Assembly (NCBI RefSeq): GCF_036227225.1
Contig: NZ_CP109444.1
Span: 9,467,501-9,531,500 of the forward strand
DNA: 64,000 bases
Source of the DNA: Streptomyces sp. NBC_01478
Lineage (GTDB): Bacteria > Actinomycetota > Actinomycetes > Streptomycetales > Streptomycetaceae
Direction: 5' to 3'
Made by a program: the position numbers and the translations under genes. Of the stretch, positions 34,592-43,362 are shown piece after piece (position 1 is the first letter of the stretch; each line of letters starts with the position of its first letter). A model generated the notes under the pieces. That model saw only the letters and a program-made list of their open reading frames with translations. It ran no database searches and was not told the DNA's origin.

Positions 34592-36367
34592 TTGTTCCGT
34601 CGTGTGCCCGGAACGCGCGCCGCGCTGGCTCTCGCGCTCACCGCACCGCTCACCCTCACCGCACCGCTCACACTCGCCGGCCGTGCCGCCGCGACGGACC
34701 AGTACACCGTCACCGCACTGCGGTTCACCGTCCGCGCGGGCGGCCGGGACTGCATGGTCGACGCCGACCTCTACCGGCCCGTGGGCGTGGACCGCGCCCA
34801 CCCCGCGCCCGCCGTACTGGCGACCAACGGCTTCGGCGGCAGCAAGTCCGACGGGTCCACGGACGCCATCGGCAAGACCTTCGCGGGGCGCGGCTACGTC
34901 GGACTCGTCTACTCCGGGCTGGGCTTCGGGAAGTCGGGCTGTCTCATCTCGCTCGACGACCCGGACATCGACGCGGCGGCCGCGTCGGGACTGGTCGACT
35001 TCCTCGCGGGCACACGCGCCGCGGACGACGGGACCAGGGCGGACTTCGTGACCCTCGACGCGAAGGGGGATCCGCGGGTCGGGACGATCGGCGGATCGTA
35101 CGGCGGCGCCGTCCAGTTGGCGACGGCCGCCGTGGACCACCGGGTGGACGCGCTCGTCCCCATGGTCACCTGGAACGACCTGGCGTACTCCCTCGCCCCC
35201 GACAACGCGGTGGGCGGCGGGAGCGTGCCCGGAGCCTTCAAGTGGCAGTGGACCAACGGCTTCTACCTCATGGGCGAGAACCAGCCCCTGACCGTTCCGG
35301 GCCTCGATCCGACCCGGATCGACTCCCTCGCCTGCGTGCACTTCGTCAGCAAGGCCTGCGCCCTGATCCGCACGCTGAACTCCGGGAGCTATCCGGCGAA
35401 GGTGACGGCGGACGTGCTCGGGTACGCGCACAGCGTCTCGCCGGTGTCGTATCTGAAGCGGGTCGAGGCGCCGACGCTCCTCGTCCAGGGGCAGGCCGAC
35501 AGCCTGTTCAACCTCAACGAGGCGACGGCGACGTACAGGAGGCTGACAGCGCAGGGGACGACGGCGGGGATGATCTGGCAGTCGTGGGGGCACAGTGGCG
35601 GGTCGGCCGCCGGTGAACTCGACCTCGGCCGGGGCGACTTGGAGTCGAGCTATGTCGGGCGGCGGATCGCGGCCTGGTTCGACCGCTATCTGCGCGGGCG
35701 GGACGTGGACACCGGACCGGCCTTCGCGTACTACCGCGACTGGATCACGGACCCGGCCGACACCTACGCCACGGCCGACCAACTCCCCGCGCTGGACGAG
35801 AAGTTGTATCTCTCCGGCGACGGCAGGCTGGTGGACGACCGGGCGAAGGTGGCGCGCGGCGGACGTGAGTACGTCAACAGGCCTGTTCCCACGAGCCATT
35901 CGGAGAACTCGCTGAGCGGGATGACCGGCCTGCCGGACCCGGCACCGTACGACACCCGTGGTACCTGCCTCGGCTGGACCGGCGCACCCCTGACCCGCGC
36001 GACGGACGTCGTGGGCGCCCCGAAGGCGACGCTCAAGGTGGTCTCGCCGGCCGCGCGGCGCACCCAGAACTCCGGCGACGCCGCCGACAAGCTCGTCCTC
36101 TTCGCCAAGCTCTACGATCTCGCGCCCGACGGCACCCAGACCCTTGTCCACCGGTTGGTCGCCCCCGTCCGCGTTCCGGACGTCACGAAGAGCTTCACGG
36201 TCACCCTGCCGGGGATCGTGCACCGGTACGCGAAGGGGCACCGCCTGCGGTTCGTGATCGCGGCGAGCGACGACGCGTACACCGGGAACCGGGGGATCAA
36301 ACCGGTCACGGTGGTCAGCTCGCCGCAGGACACGGGGGTGCTGGAGCTGCCGGTCGTCGCGGACTGA
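34592..36367 (+). CDS. Secreted CocE/NonD-family hydrolase (X-Pro dipeptidyl-peptidase-like), TTG start
   Basis: A 591-aa exported alpha/beta-hydrolase. TTG 34592 is proposed because GGAGG lies 6 bp upstream and it places FRRVPGTRAAL before a hydrophobic, Ala-terminated signal peptide; no ATG or GTG fits as well. The catalytic Ser lies in IGGSYGGAVQ, the acid in LVQGQADSLFN and the His in WGHSGG. The C-terminal jelly roll (about 400-591) is typical of X-Pro dipeptidyl-peptidase/cocaine-esterase relatives. The signal peptide contains a duplicated TAPLTL block. It may provide extracellular peptide cleavage for the upstream peptidase operon, 78 bp away. Confidence 0.85.
   Translation: MFRRVPGTRAALALALTAPLTLTAPLTLAGRAAATDQYTVTALRFTVRAGGRDCMVDADLYRPVGVDRAHPAPAVLATNGFGGSKSDGSTDAIGKTFAGRGYVGLVYSGLGFGKSGCLISLDDPDIDAAAASGLVDFLAGTRAADDGTRADFVTLDAKGDPRVGTIGGSYGGAVQLATAAVDHRVDALVPMVTWNDLAYSLAPDNAVGGGSVPGAFKWQWTNGFYLMGENQPLTVPGLDPTRIDSLACVHFVSKACALIRTLNSGSYPAKVTADVLGYAHSVSPVSYLKRVEAPTLLVQGQADSLFNLNEATATYRRLTAQGTTAGMIWQSWGHSGGSAAGELDLGRGDLESSYVGRRIAAWFDRYLRGRDVDTGPAFAYYRDWITDPADTYATADQLPALDEKLYLSGDGRLVDDRAKVARGGREYVNRPVPTSHSENSLSGMTGLPDPAPYDTRGTCLGWTGAPLTRATDVVGAPKATLKVVSPAARRTQNSGDAADKLVLFAKLYDLAPDGTQTLVHRLVAPVRVPDVTKSFTVTLPGIVHRYAKGHRLRFVIAASDDAYTGNRGIKPVTVVSSPQDTGVLELPVVAD
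34637..34672 (+). repeat. 18-bp tandem duplication within a signal peptide
   Basis: Two adjacent 18-nt units (CTCACCGCACCGCTCACC and the same with a terminal A, 17/18 identical) encode LTAPLT twice, lengthening the hydrophobic core by six residues in frame. Confidence 0.75.
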
Positions 36368-36410
36368 GCCTCACCGTGCGTGATGGCCGATTCGGGCTCA
36401 CCCTGGAGGC

Positions 36411-36653
36411 ATGAGCCCGAAGACCACCGAGAGCGCCGGCGGGACCGCCCGGCGGGAGCGCGCGCTGACCCCCGCCCGGATCACGGTTCTGCTGCTGGCC
36501 GTCCTGGCCCTGATCTTCATCTTCGAGAACACCCGCGCCACGAAGATCCGCCTGCTGATCCCCGAGGTCACCATGCCGCTGTGGATGGCGCTGCTGGGCA
36601 CGGCGGTCATCGGCGCCCTGTGCGGGTGGTATTTCATGCGACGGCGCCGCTAG
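36411..36653 (+). CDS. LapA-domain small membrane protein
   Basis: An 80-aa protein with a charged N terminus and two membrane segments (ITVLLLAVLALIFIFEN and LWMALLGTAVIGALCGWYF), ending RRRR. FENTRATKIRLLIPEVTMPLW is the recognisable LapA (DUF1049) core; in that family it is a small inner-membrane protein of envelope assembly. GGAGG sits unusually close (1 bp) to ATG 36411, but no other start fits. Its role in a Gram-positive is unknown. Confidence 0.8.
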   Translation: MSPKTTESAGGTARRERALTPARITVLLLAVLALIFIFENTRATKIRLLIPEVTMPLWMALLGTAVIGALCGWYFMRRRR

Positions 36654-36672
36654 TCCGAACTAGGGTGACGGG

Positions 36673-37224
36673 ATGCCGCACATCGCATCCCGCTATCTCG
36701 CCGAGGGCCCCCGCGTGGGGATACGCCACTTCACCTACGAGGACGGTGCCGAGTTCACGGCGCGTGCCCGGGAGGCCAAGGACCTGCACCAGCCGTGGCT
36801 GTTCCCGCCGGTCAGCGAGGACGCGTACACCGCCTACGCACGGCGGCTGATCCAGGATCCGGCCAAGGCCGGGTTCCTGGTGTGCGAGGTGGAGGGCGGC
36901 GGCATCGCCGGGTTCATCAACATCAACAACATCGTCGAGGGCGGCTTCCAGTGCGGCGCGCTGGGATACGGCGCCTTCGCGCACGCGGCCGGGCGCGGGC
37001 TGATGCGCGAGGGGATGAACCTCGTGGTGGGGCACGCCTTCGGGCCGATGCGGCTGCACCGGCTGGAGATCAATGTGCAGCCGGGCAACGCTCCGTCGAT
37101 CGCCCTGGCCCGCGCCTGCGGGTTCCGGCTGGAGGGCTTCTCGCCGGACATGATCTACATCGACGGCGCGTGGCGCGACCACGAGCGCTGGGCGATCACC
37201 GCCGAGATGCGGACTTCCGGTTGA
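36673..37224 (+). CDS. GNAT-family N-acetyltransferase (RimJ/RimL-like)
   Basis: A 183-aa acetyltransferase: LGYGAFAHAAGRGLMREGMNLVVGHAF holds the acetyl-CoA loop (RGLMREG), and RLHRLEINVQPGNAPSIALARACGFRLEGF is the characteristic RimJ/RimL C-terminal strand-helix. It could acetylate a protein N terminus or a small amine. Its last 29 bp overlap the 3' end of the opposing DUF6204 gene. Confidence 0.88.
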   Translation: MPHIASRYLAEGPRVGIRHFTYEDGAEFTARAREAKDLHQPWLFPPVSEDAYTAYARRLIQDPAKAGFLVCEVEGGGIAGFININNIVEGGFQCGALGYGAFAHAAGRGLMREGMNLVVGHAFGPMRLHRLEINVQPGNAPSIALARACGFRLEGFSPDMIYIDGAWRDHERWAITAEMRTSG

Positions 37225-37543
37225 CCTTCATCGTGTCCAGGTCCGTCACCGTCGACTTCAGGCCACGGAAGCCGTAGCCGACTCCCTTCAGCGCGGTCTC
37301 GGCGCGGTCCTCCGCGAGCGCCGCCGCCATCTCCGGGCCGTCGGCCGCGTCCGACACCACCACGTACCGCCACGAGAAGTGCTTGAGCGGCGACGGTTCG
37401 TAACTGAGTGAGCCCTCCTCGGTGAACCGCATGCTCAGCATCCCGTGCTGCGCCGCCTCGCCCAGCAGCCGCTGCCGCGCCTCGTCGGTCAGCGCGTCCC
37501 AGGTGCCCCGGACGATCACCCGGTACGTGTGCTGCTCGCCCAT
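37196..37543 (-). CDS. DUF6204-like small protein
   Basis: A 115-aa cytoplasmic protein beginning MGEQHTYRVIVRGTWDALTDEAR, with LGEAAQHGMLSMRFTEEGSLSYEP and FSWRYVVV. It resembles streptomycete DUF6204 proteins, whose function is unknown. ATG 37543 is chosen over GTG 37555, which would abut its own GAGGAG site. It overlaps the GNAT gene tail to tail by 29 bp. Confidence 0.75.
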   Translation of the reverse strand: MGEQHTYRVIVRGTWDALTDEARQRLLGEAAQHGMLSMRFTEEGSLSYEPSPLKHFSWRYVVVSDAADGPEMAAALAEDRAETALKGVGYGFRGLKSTVTDLDTMKVNRKSASRR

Positions 37544-37689
37544 CCGCCGTTCCACTCCTCGCGCCGTGCCGTCGGTCGCCCGACTCTACGTCGACCGGGG
37601 CGAACCGCACGCGGATTTTCCGGGCACCTCCACCTTTGCGGAATCCTGACTCGTAGTGCCCCTGGCCACCACCCCCGTTGCCGGGTTCC

Positions 37690-39684
37690 ATGGTGATCGT
37701 GACGACGATCCGACGTGAGGTACTGACCCTGCCCACCGCCGAGTTGGGTCCGGACAACCCGCTGCCCCCACTGCGTCCCCTCGACGGTGGGGGCACCTCC
37801 CACGCCCTTAAGGCAGTGGGGGAACACCGTATCGACCACCGGGACCGCGAGAACCTGCCGCGTGACATGGCCCGCCAGGTCGGCTACGAACCGCTCCGCA
37901 GCCTGCTGCCCACCCGCGTCCGGGACGGCTACGACAGAGACCGCGCCCCCCGCCGGATCGACGCCCTCGTGATCGAGAACGACCGGCTGCGCGCCACCGT
38001 CCTCCCCGCCCTCGGCGGCCGCATCGCCTCCCTCGTCCACAAGCCCACCGGCCGTGAACTCCTGTACCGCAACCCGGTGGTGCAGCCCGCCAACTTCGCC
38101 CTCAACGGCGCCTGGTTCTCCGGCGGCATCGAGTGGAACATGGGCGCCACCGGCCACACCACCCTCTCCTGCGCACCCCTGCACGCCGCCCGCGTCCCCG
38201 CCCCCGACGGCGGCGAGATGCTCCGCCTGTGGGAGTGGGAGCGGCTCCGCGACCTCCCCTTCCAGGTCGACCTCTGGCTCCCGGACGGCTCCGACTTCCT
38301 CTACGTCGGCGTCCGCATCCGCAATCCGCACGAGAGGCCGGCACCCACCTACTGGTGGTCCAACATCGCCGTGCCGGAGGAACGCCGGGTCCTCGCACCC
38401 GCGTCGGAGGCCTGGCACTTCGGGTACGACCGGCGACTGCGCCGGGTGCCCGTGCCGTCGTACGACGACGTGGACCGGACGTACCCCCTCAACAGCCCTT
38501 ACGCCGCCGACTACTTCTACGACCTGCCGGACGGGCGGCGGCGCTGGATCGCCGCGCTCGACGCGGACGGGCACGGGCTGGTGCAGACGTCCACCGACGC
38601 GCTGCGGGGCCGCAAACTGTTCGTGTGGGGCACCGGCAGCGGTGGCCGGCGCTGGCAGGAGTGGCTCACCGAACCGGGCACGGGCGGCTACTGCGAGATC
38701 CAAGCCGGCCTGGCCCGCACCCAGTTGGAGCACGTACGGCTCGAAGCGGAGAGCGAGGTGTCCTGGCTGGAGGCGTACGGACCGCTCGACGCCCGGGCGG
38801 AGGGGGAGTGGTCCACCGTCGTGGACGGTGCCGAGGCACGGCTCGAAACCGCCCTGCCCCGCGCCGACTTGGACGCCGCCTACACCGCCTGGAAGCCGCA
38901 CGCCGACGCCGAACCCGGTGAGATCCTCGCCACCGGCTCCGGCTGGGGCGCCCTCGAAGTCCTGCGCACGGACTGGAAGTTGCCCGGCACGCCCTTCGAG
39001 GAGTCCACGCTCGGCGAGGCCCAGGCGCCCTGGGCGGCACTGCTGCGCAGCGGGGTCCTGCCCGAGCCGCGCCGGGTCCGGCCGCCCGGCGAGACGCTGG
39101 TCGCCCCGCACTGGCGCGACATGCTGGAGACGGCGCCCGCCACCCCGCTCACCGAGTACCACCTCGGCATCGCGCAGTGGCACGCAGGCGACCGGGCGCA
39201 GGCGGTGCGCAGTTGGGAGCGGGCCCTCGAACTCGCCCCGTCCCTCTGGCCGTTGCTCCGCTGTCTGGCCGTGGCGGATCAGGAGGCGGGCAACCACGAG
39301 CGGGCCGCCGACCGGTACAACGAGGCCTTCGCCGACCTGTGTCACGAGCGGCGCGACACAGGGGAGAGCTGGACCGCCGCGACGGCCGCGCTCGGCCGCG
39401 AGGCCGCCGAGGCGCTGCTGCGGGTACGGCGGGTGGCGGACGCCCGCGCCGTGTGGGAGATGCTGCACCCCGGCACCCGCGAACGCGGCCGATTCCTGCT
39501 GCTCCAGGCCGAGTTGCTGCTCGCGGAAGGCCGCCGCGACGACGCCTGGGCGGTCTTCGCCGAGGGCTTCGAGGTGGCCGACCTGCGCGAGGGCGCCGAG
39601 TCGATCGGCCGCCTCTGGGCCCGCCTCACCGACGAACCACTGCCCACCCGCTACGACTTCCGCATGCGGCCGGAAACACCCTGA
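37690..39684 (+). CDS. DUF5107-domain protein with C-terminal TPR-like repeats
   Basis: A 664-aa cytoplasmic protein. The N-terminal two thirds resemble DUF5107, a galactose-mutarotase-like beta-sandwich: VIENDRLRATVLPALGGRIASLVHKPTGRELLYRNPVVQPANFAL and FSGGIEWNMGATGHT. The last 170 residues contain TPR-like helices (QWHAGDRAQAVRSWERALELAPSLWPLLRCLA). It is probably a carbohydrate-related protein; the reaction is unknown. ATG 37690 has no good ribosome site. A palindromic element (37786-37822) adds about 12 codons after residue 33. Confidence 0.8.
   Translation: MVIVTTIRREVLTLPTAELGPDNPLPPLRPLDGGGTSHALKAVGEHRIDHRDRENLPRDMARQVGYEPLRSLLPTRVRDGYDRDRAPRRIDALVIENDRLRATVLPALGGRIASLVHKPTGRELLYRNPVVQPANFALNGAWFSGGIEWNMGATGHTTLSCAPLHAARVPAPDGGEMLRLWEWERLRDLPFQVDLWLPDGSDFLYVGVRIRNPHERPAPTYWWSNIAVPEERRVLAPASEAWHFGYDRRLRRVPVPSYDDVDRTYPLNSPYAADYFYDLPDGRRRWIAALDADGHGLVQTSTDALRGRKLFVWGTGSGGRRWQEWLTEPGTGGYCEIQAGLARTQLEHVRLEAESEVSWLEAYGPLDARAEGEWSTVVDGAEARLETALPRADLDAAYTAWKPHADAEPGEILATGSGWGALEVLRTDWKLPGTPFEESTLGEAQAPWAALLRSGVLPEPRRVRPPGETLVAPHWRDMLETAPATPLTEYHLGIAQWHAGDRAQAVRSWERALELAPSLWPLLRCLAVADQEAGNHERAADRYNEAFADLCHERRDTGESWTAATAALGREAAEALLRVRRVADARAVWEMLHPGTRERGRFLLLQAELLLAEGRRDDAWAVFAEGFEVADLREGAESIGRLWARLTDEPLPTRYDFRMRPETP
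37786..37822. repeat. In-frame palindromic element inside the DUF5107 gene
   Basis: CCCACGCC (37799-37806) and GGCAGTGGG (37812-37820) fold around CTTAA, flanked by GGTGGGGGCACCT. The segment encodes GGGTSHALKAVG and separates otherwise alignable sequence. It resembles dispersed Streptomyces hairpins; element identity is inferred. Confidence 0.5.
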
Positions 39685-39711
39685 GACGGGCCGTGGACCG
39701 GTGGGCGCCGA

Positions 39712-40059
39712 TCAGTCCCGCCGGTCCACGTACTCGTACACCGTCCCGTCCGGATGCACCGCGATCAGATTGCGCCCCACCGGCGTCGCCAGCGGGCCCG
39801 CGACGATCCGGGCTCCGAGTTCGGTCAGGAGCGTGTGCGCCTCGTCGACGTCCTTGACGGCGATCGTCGCCGCGATCTTGCGCAACACCTCCAACTCCGC
39901 CTCGGGCCCGCTCATCAGCAGGAAGAAGCCGACCGCGGCCACCGACACCCCGCCGCGCTCGAAACGGAGCGCCGAGGCGCCCGTGAGGCGTTCGTAGAAG
40001 GGGACGGCGGTCTCCAGGTCGTCGACGCAGATACGCAGCGTGGCTCCCAGAATGTCCAT
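39712..40059 (-). CDS. VOC (glyoxalase/bleomycin resistance fold) protein
   Basis: A 115-aa single VOC unit: MDILGATLRICVDDLETAVPFYERLTG, then RFERGGVSVAAVGFFLLM and the C-terminal VHPDGTVYEYVDR with a Glu metal-ligand candidate. The family binds small ligands or metals as dimers; the substrate is unknown. It lies convergently 27 bp from the DUF5107 gene. Confidence 0.85.
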   Translation of the reverse strand: MDILGATLRICVDDLETAVPFYERLTGASALRFERGGVSVAAVGFFLLMSGPEAELEVLRKIAATIAVKDVDEAHTLLTELGARIVAGPLATPVGRNLIAVHPDGTVYEYVDRRD

Positions 40060-40151
40060 ACGGACAAGCCTAGTTGGGACGGCCCGGCCGTGGTGATCCT
40101 TTCGGACGATCCCGGCCGAGCCGCCGGACGGCCGTCACACCTGCCGCCGGG

Positions 40152-40973
40152 TCAGACGGCCTTGCGGCACAGGATCTCGCCGTGCAGCACGGCGAACCAG
40201 CCGTCCTCCTGCTTCCCCCACTCCCGCCAGGCGTCGGCGATGGCGCGCAGTTCCTCGGGGGTCGCGTGGCCGCCCTCGGTCGCGACCCGCGCGTACGAGG
40301 ACGCGACGGTGCGGTCCGCCCACAGGCCGCTCCACCAGGCCCGCTCGTCCGGAGTGTGGAACGTCCAGGTGCTCGACGTGGCCGTGATGTCGCTCAGCCC
40401 CGCCCGCAGCGCCCACGATTTGAGACGGCGTCCGGCATCCGGCTCGCCCCCGTTGGCGCGGGCCACCCGGCGGTACAGGTCCAGCCAGTCGTCCAGCCCC
40501 GGCACCTGCGGGTACCAGGTCATCACCGCGTAGTCCCCGTCGCGGGCGGCGATGAACCCGCCCGGCTTGGTCACCCGCACCATCTCCCGCAGCGCCTGCA
40601 CCGGATCGCCCACGTGCTGGAGCACCTGATGGGCGTGGACCACGCAGAACGTGTCGTCCGGGTAGTCCAGCGCGTGGACGTCGGCGACCGCGAAGTCGAC
40701 GTTCGTCAGGCCGCGTCCGTCGGCGGTGGCGCGGGCCTGGTCCAGGATGCCCGGCTCACGGTCGACACCGGTGACGTGCCCGTCGGGGACCAGCGCCGCC
40801 AGATCGGCGGTGATGGTGCCCGGGCCGCAGCCGATGTCCAGGATCTTCATGTGCGGCTTCAGCGAACCGAGCAGGTAGGAGGCCGAGTTGACGGCGGTTC
40901 GCTGGGTGTGCGAACGCAGTACGGACTCGTGGTGCCCGTGCGTGTAGACGGCGGTCTCCTGCGGTTTCGGCAT
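40152..40973 (-). CDS. SAM-dependent methyltransferase (class I)
   Basis: A 273-aa methyltransferase: SAM motif I KILDIGCGPGTITADLA, acidic post-I VTGVDREPGILDQAR, motif II NVDFAVADVHALDYPDDTFCVVHAHQVLQHV and motif III REMVRVTKPGGFIAARD, close to UbiE/small-molecule methyltransferases. ATG 40973 is preferred to the longer frame (41030). The substrate is not predictable. Confidence 0.9.
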   Translation of the reverse strand: MPKPQETAVYTHGHHESVLRSHTQRTAVNSASYLLGSLKPHMKILDIGCGPGTITADLAALVPDGHVTGVDREPGILDQARATADGRGLTNVDFAVADVHALDYPDDTFCVVHAHQVLQHVGDPVQALREMVRVTKPGGFIAARDGDYAVMTWYPQVPGLDDWLDLYRRVARANGGEPDAGRRLKSWALRAGLSDITATSSTWTFHTPDERAWWSGLWADRTVASSYARVATEGGHATPEELRAIADAWREWGKQEDGWFAVLHGEILCRKAV

Positions 40974-41052
40974 GGCTCTACCTACCCCTTCGCGTCTTCT
41001 TTCCTCGTAGGCGGAACGGTACGCGCGCATGTCGCATGATGAGACCTGCGTT

Positions 41053-42570
41053 TTACGATGTGGACTGACGAGTGATCAGGGACTCCGTCAGGGGGCGGTA
41101 CACCGTCAGCGCCTCCGGTAGCTTCTCCAGCGTCAACTCGTCTGCCACGTCGGTGACTTCACCGTCGTAGGCGAGCAGCGTGCCCGGGGCCAGACCGCTC
41201 AGGCGCAGTCGGTGCACCTGGGCCGCGGCGTGGGCGGGGGAGCGGGTGAACGGGCCCGCGAGGGCCGCCGCGAGGAGCCGCAGCGCGGGCCTGCGGCCGC
41301 CGTGCACGATCCGGATGTCGAGCCGTCCGTCCGCCAGGTCGACCCGGCGGCCCGAGGCGATGCCCATCCGGTGGTAGGTGCCGTTGCCGGCGAACAGCAG
41401 CCACAACGGGCGGGTACGGCCGCCGAGTTCGGCCTCCAGTGGATGCCGGTCCGCGCGCAGCACCCGCAGCGCCGCGAGCACGCCCGCCGGCCAGCCGCCG
41501 ATCCGGGGCGCCCAGTGCTCCCGCTCGCGCACCAGCTCCGGATAGACGCCCAGGCTCAGGGTGTTGAGGAAGATGCCCCGGGTCGTGCCGGACGTGAACC
41601 GGCCGACGTCCACGCGGACGGCGTCGCCCTGCTGAAGCGCCCGGCTCAGATCGCGCGGGCCCTCCACGCCGAGGTCGTAGGCGAAGTGGTTGAGGGTGCC
41701 GCCCGGCAGGACCGCGAGGGGCAGGCCGTGGCGCAGGGCGACCCCGGCCGCCGCGTTCACCGTGCCGTCGCCGCCGCACACCCCGAGCACCCGGGCGCGG
41801 GCCGCGGCCTTCTCCAACTCGGTCTGTACGTCGGCCGGTTCGCACAGGACGAGCTCCGCGCCGGGCAGCAGGTCCGTCAGCGCGTCCGCCCGGTCCGAGG
41901 TGCCCGACGCCGCGTTGACCACCATCACCAGGCCCTCGCCGTCCGTCGGCGCCGGGACCTCGGCACGGGCGCGGGCCGGCGGCACGATCTGCCCCCGGGT
42001 CGGCACCATGCCGCGCACCGCGAACGCCGCGCACGCGCCCAGGGCGGCGCCCGCCAGCACATCGCTCGGGAAGTGGACACCGGTGTAGACACGGGACAGG
42101 GCGACCGAGACCGCGACCGGGGCGACCACGGCACCCCAGGCGGGCGACTCCAGGGCCACACCGGTCGCGAAGGCCGCCGCCGACGCCGCGTGACCGGACG
42201 GGAAGGACGTGGTGATCGGCTGCCGCTTCAGTTGCCGTACGCGAGGGACGGGGTCCAGGGCGGGCCGGTCGCGGCGCACGGACCGCTTGCCGATCGTGTT
42301 GATGGCGAGGGAGGCCAGGCTCAGCGAGGCGATGCCCCGGGCGGCGGCCCGGCGGGCGCGCGGGGTACGGCTCGCGGCCACCGCGGCCGCCGTCGCGAAC
42401 CACAGCACACTGTGGTTGGCACTCCGGCTCAGCCGGGGCAGCACGGGCTCGCCGGCGGGCCAGTGCCGCTTGGCCGCCGCCTCGAAGAGGCTGGAGTCCA
42501 GGGAGAGCAGCCACTCGCGCAGGGCGTGGCGGCCGGGCAGGGGGACCGTGAGGTCGACGTCGGGGCTCAT
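41053..42570 (-). CDS. PAP2 phosphatase-diacylglycerol kinase fusion
   Basis: A 505-aa bifunctional lipid enzyme. The N-terminal membrane domain (about 1-200) has the three PAP2 motifs KRSVRRDRP, TSFPSGHAAS and SRVYTGVHFPSDV. The C-terminal domain (about 215-505) is a DAGK/sphingosine-kinase fold with VCGGDGTVNAAAG and LPGGTLNHFAYDLG. It could turn over phosphatidate, undecaprenyl-phosphate-like or glycolipid intermediates. ATG 42570 starts 66 bp from a divergent phosphatase gene; no strong ribosome site is seen. Confidence 0.9.
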   Translation of the reverse strand: MSPDVDLTVPLPGRHALREWLLSLDSSLFEAAAKRHWPAGEPVLPRLSRSANHSVLWFATAAAVAASRTPRARRAAARGIASLSLASLAINTIGKRSVRRDRPALDPVPRVRQLKRQPITTSFPSGHAASAAAFATGVALESPAWGAVVAPVAVSVALSRVYTGVHFPSDVLAGAALGACAAFAVRGMVPTRGQIVPPARARAEVPAPTDGEGLVMVVNAASGTSDRADALTDLLPGAELVLCEPADVQTELEKAAARARVLGVCGGDGTVNAAAGVALRHGLPLAVLPGGTLNHFAYDLGVEGPRDLSRALQQGDAVRVDVGRFTSGTTRGIFLNTLSLGVYPELVREREHWAPRIGGWPAGVLAALRVLRADRHPLEAELGGRTRPLWLLFAGNGTYHRMGIASGRRVDLADGRLDIRIVHGGRRPALRLLAAALAGPFTRSPAHAAAQVHRLRLSGLAPGTLLAYDGEVTDVADELTLEKLPEALTVYRPLTESLITRQSTS

Positions 42571-42636
42571 GCGTGCCGGGTACCCTGAAATGGCCGTTTG
42601 CTGCCCGGCGGACCGTTTCACCAAAAGGACCCCCGT

Positions 42637-43320
42637 ATGCGCCTGCTCCTCATACGCCACGGCCAGACGACGGCCAACGTGGCGTTTCTCCTCGACACGG
42701 CCGTTCCCGGCGCGGAGCTGACCGACCTGGGCCGCCGCCAGGCCGCCGCCCTGCCGGAGGCCCTCGCCGACGAGGACGTCGACGCCCTCTACGCCTCCAC
42801 CCTGATCCGCACCCAGCAGACCGCGGCCCCACTGGCCGCCGCCCGCGGCCTCGACGTCCGCGTCCGCGACGGCATCCGGGAGCTCACCGCCGGTGACCTG
42901 GAGATGCTGCCCGGCGACTCCGAGCCCGGCCACGAGTACATGCGGATCGTGTTCGCGTGGGCGGCCGGCGACACGGAGCTGCGGATGCCGGGCGGCGAGA
43001 GCGGCGCCGAGGCCCTCGCCCGCTACGACGGCGTGATCGCCGAGGCCGCGGACAGCGGAGCCGGCACCGTCGCCGTGATCAGCCACGGCGCCGCGATCCG
43101 GATGTGGACCTGCGCCCGCGCCGACAACATCGACGTGACCTTCGCCGCCGCCCGCCCGCTCGACAACACCGGCATCGTGATCCTGGACGGCTCCCCGGCC
43201 GACGGCTGGAAGGCCCTGTCCTGGGAGGGCGCCCTGGTGGAGACGGCCGGACCGGACACGGACGGCGGCCCGACCGGACAGCCGCTCGACGAGGACCAGA
43301 AGCCCCGGCGGGCACAATAA
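42637..43320 (+). CDS. Histidine phosphatase (phosphoglycerate-mutase-like)
   Basis: A 227-aa histidine phosphatase: RLLLIRHGQTTANV carries the phospho-His, ASTLIRTQQTAAPLAAARG the conserved RTxxTA region, REL the Glu region, and VISHGAAIRMW the second His. ATG 42637 has AAAAGGA upstream. The substrate is unknown; divergent to the lipid phosphatase-kinase gene. Confidence 0.9.
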   Translation: MRLLLIRHGQTTANVAFLLDTAVPGAELTDLGRRQAAALPEALADEDVDALYASTLIRTQQTAAPLAAARGLDVRVRDGIRELTAGDLEMLPGDSEPGHEYMRIVFAWAAGDTELRMPGGESGAEALARYDGVIAEAADSGAGTVAVISHGAAIRMWTCARADNIDVTFAAARPLDNTGIVILDGSPADGWKALSWEGALVETAGPDTDGGPTGQPLDEDQKPRRAQ

Positions 43321-43362
43321 GGGTTTGCCCGGCCGTCAGGCCGCCCCACAGAATGCGTGGTC

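Noticed and set aside
37807..37812. TTA-like string in the DUF5107 gene (CCTTAAGG)
   Set aside because: In frame it reads CTT AAG, so there is no TTA codon.
41053..43317. 754-aa extension of the PAP2-kinase protein
   Set aside because: The extra N terminus is antisense to the histidine phosphatase gene; MSPDVDLTVPLP at 42570 is the sensible start.
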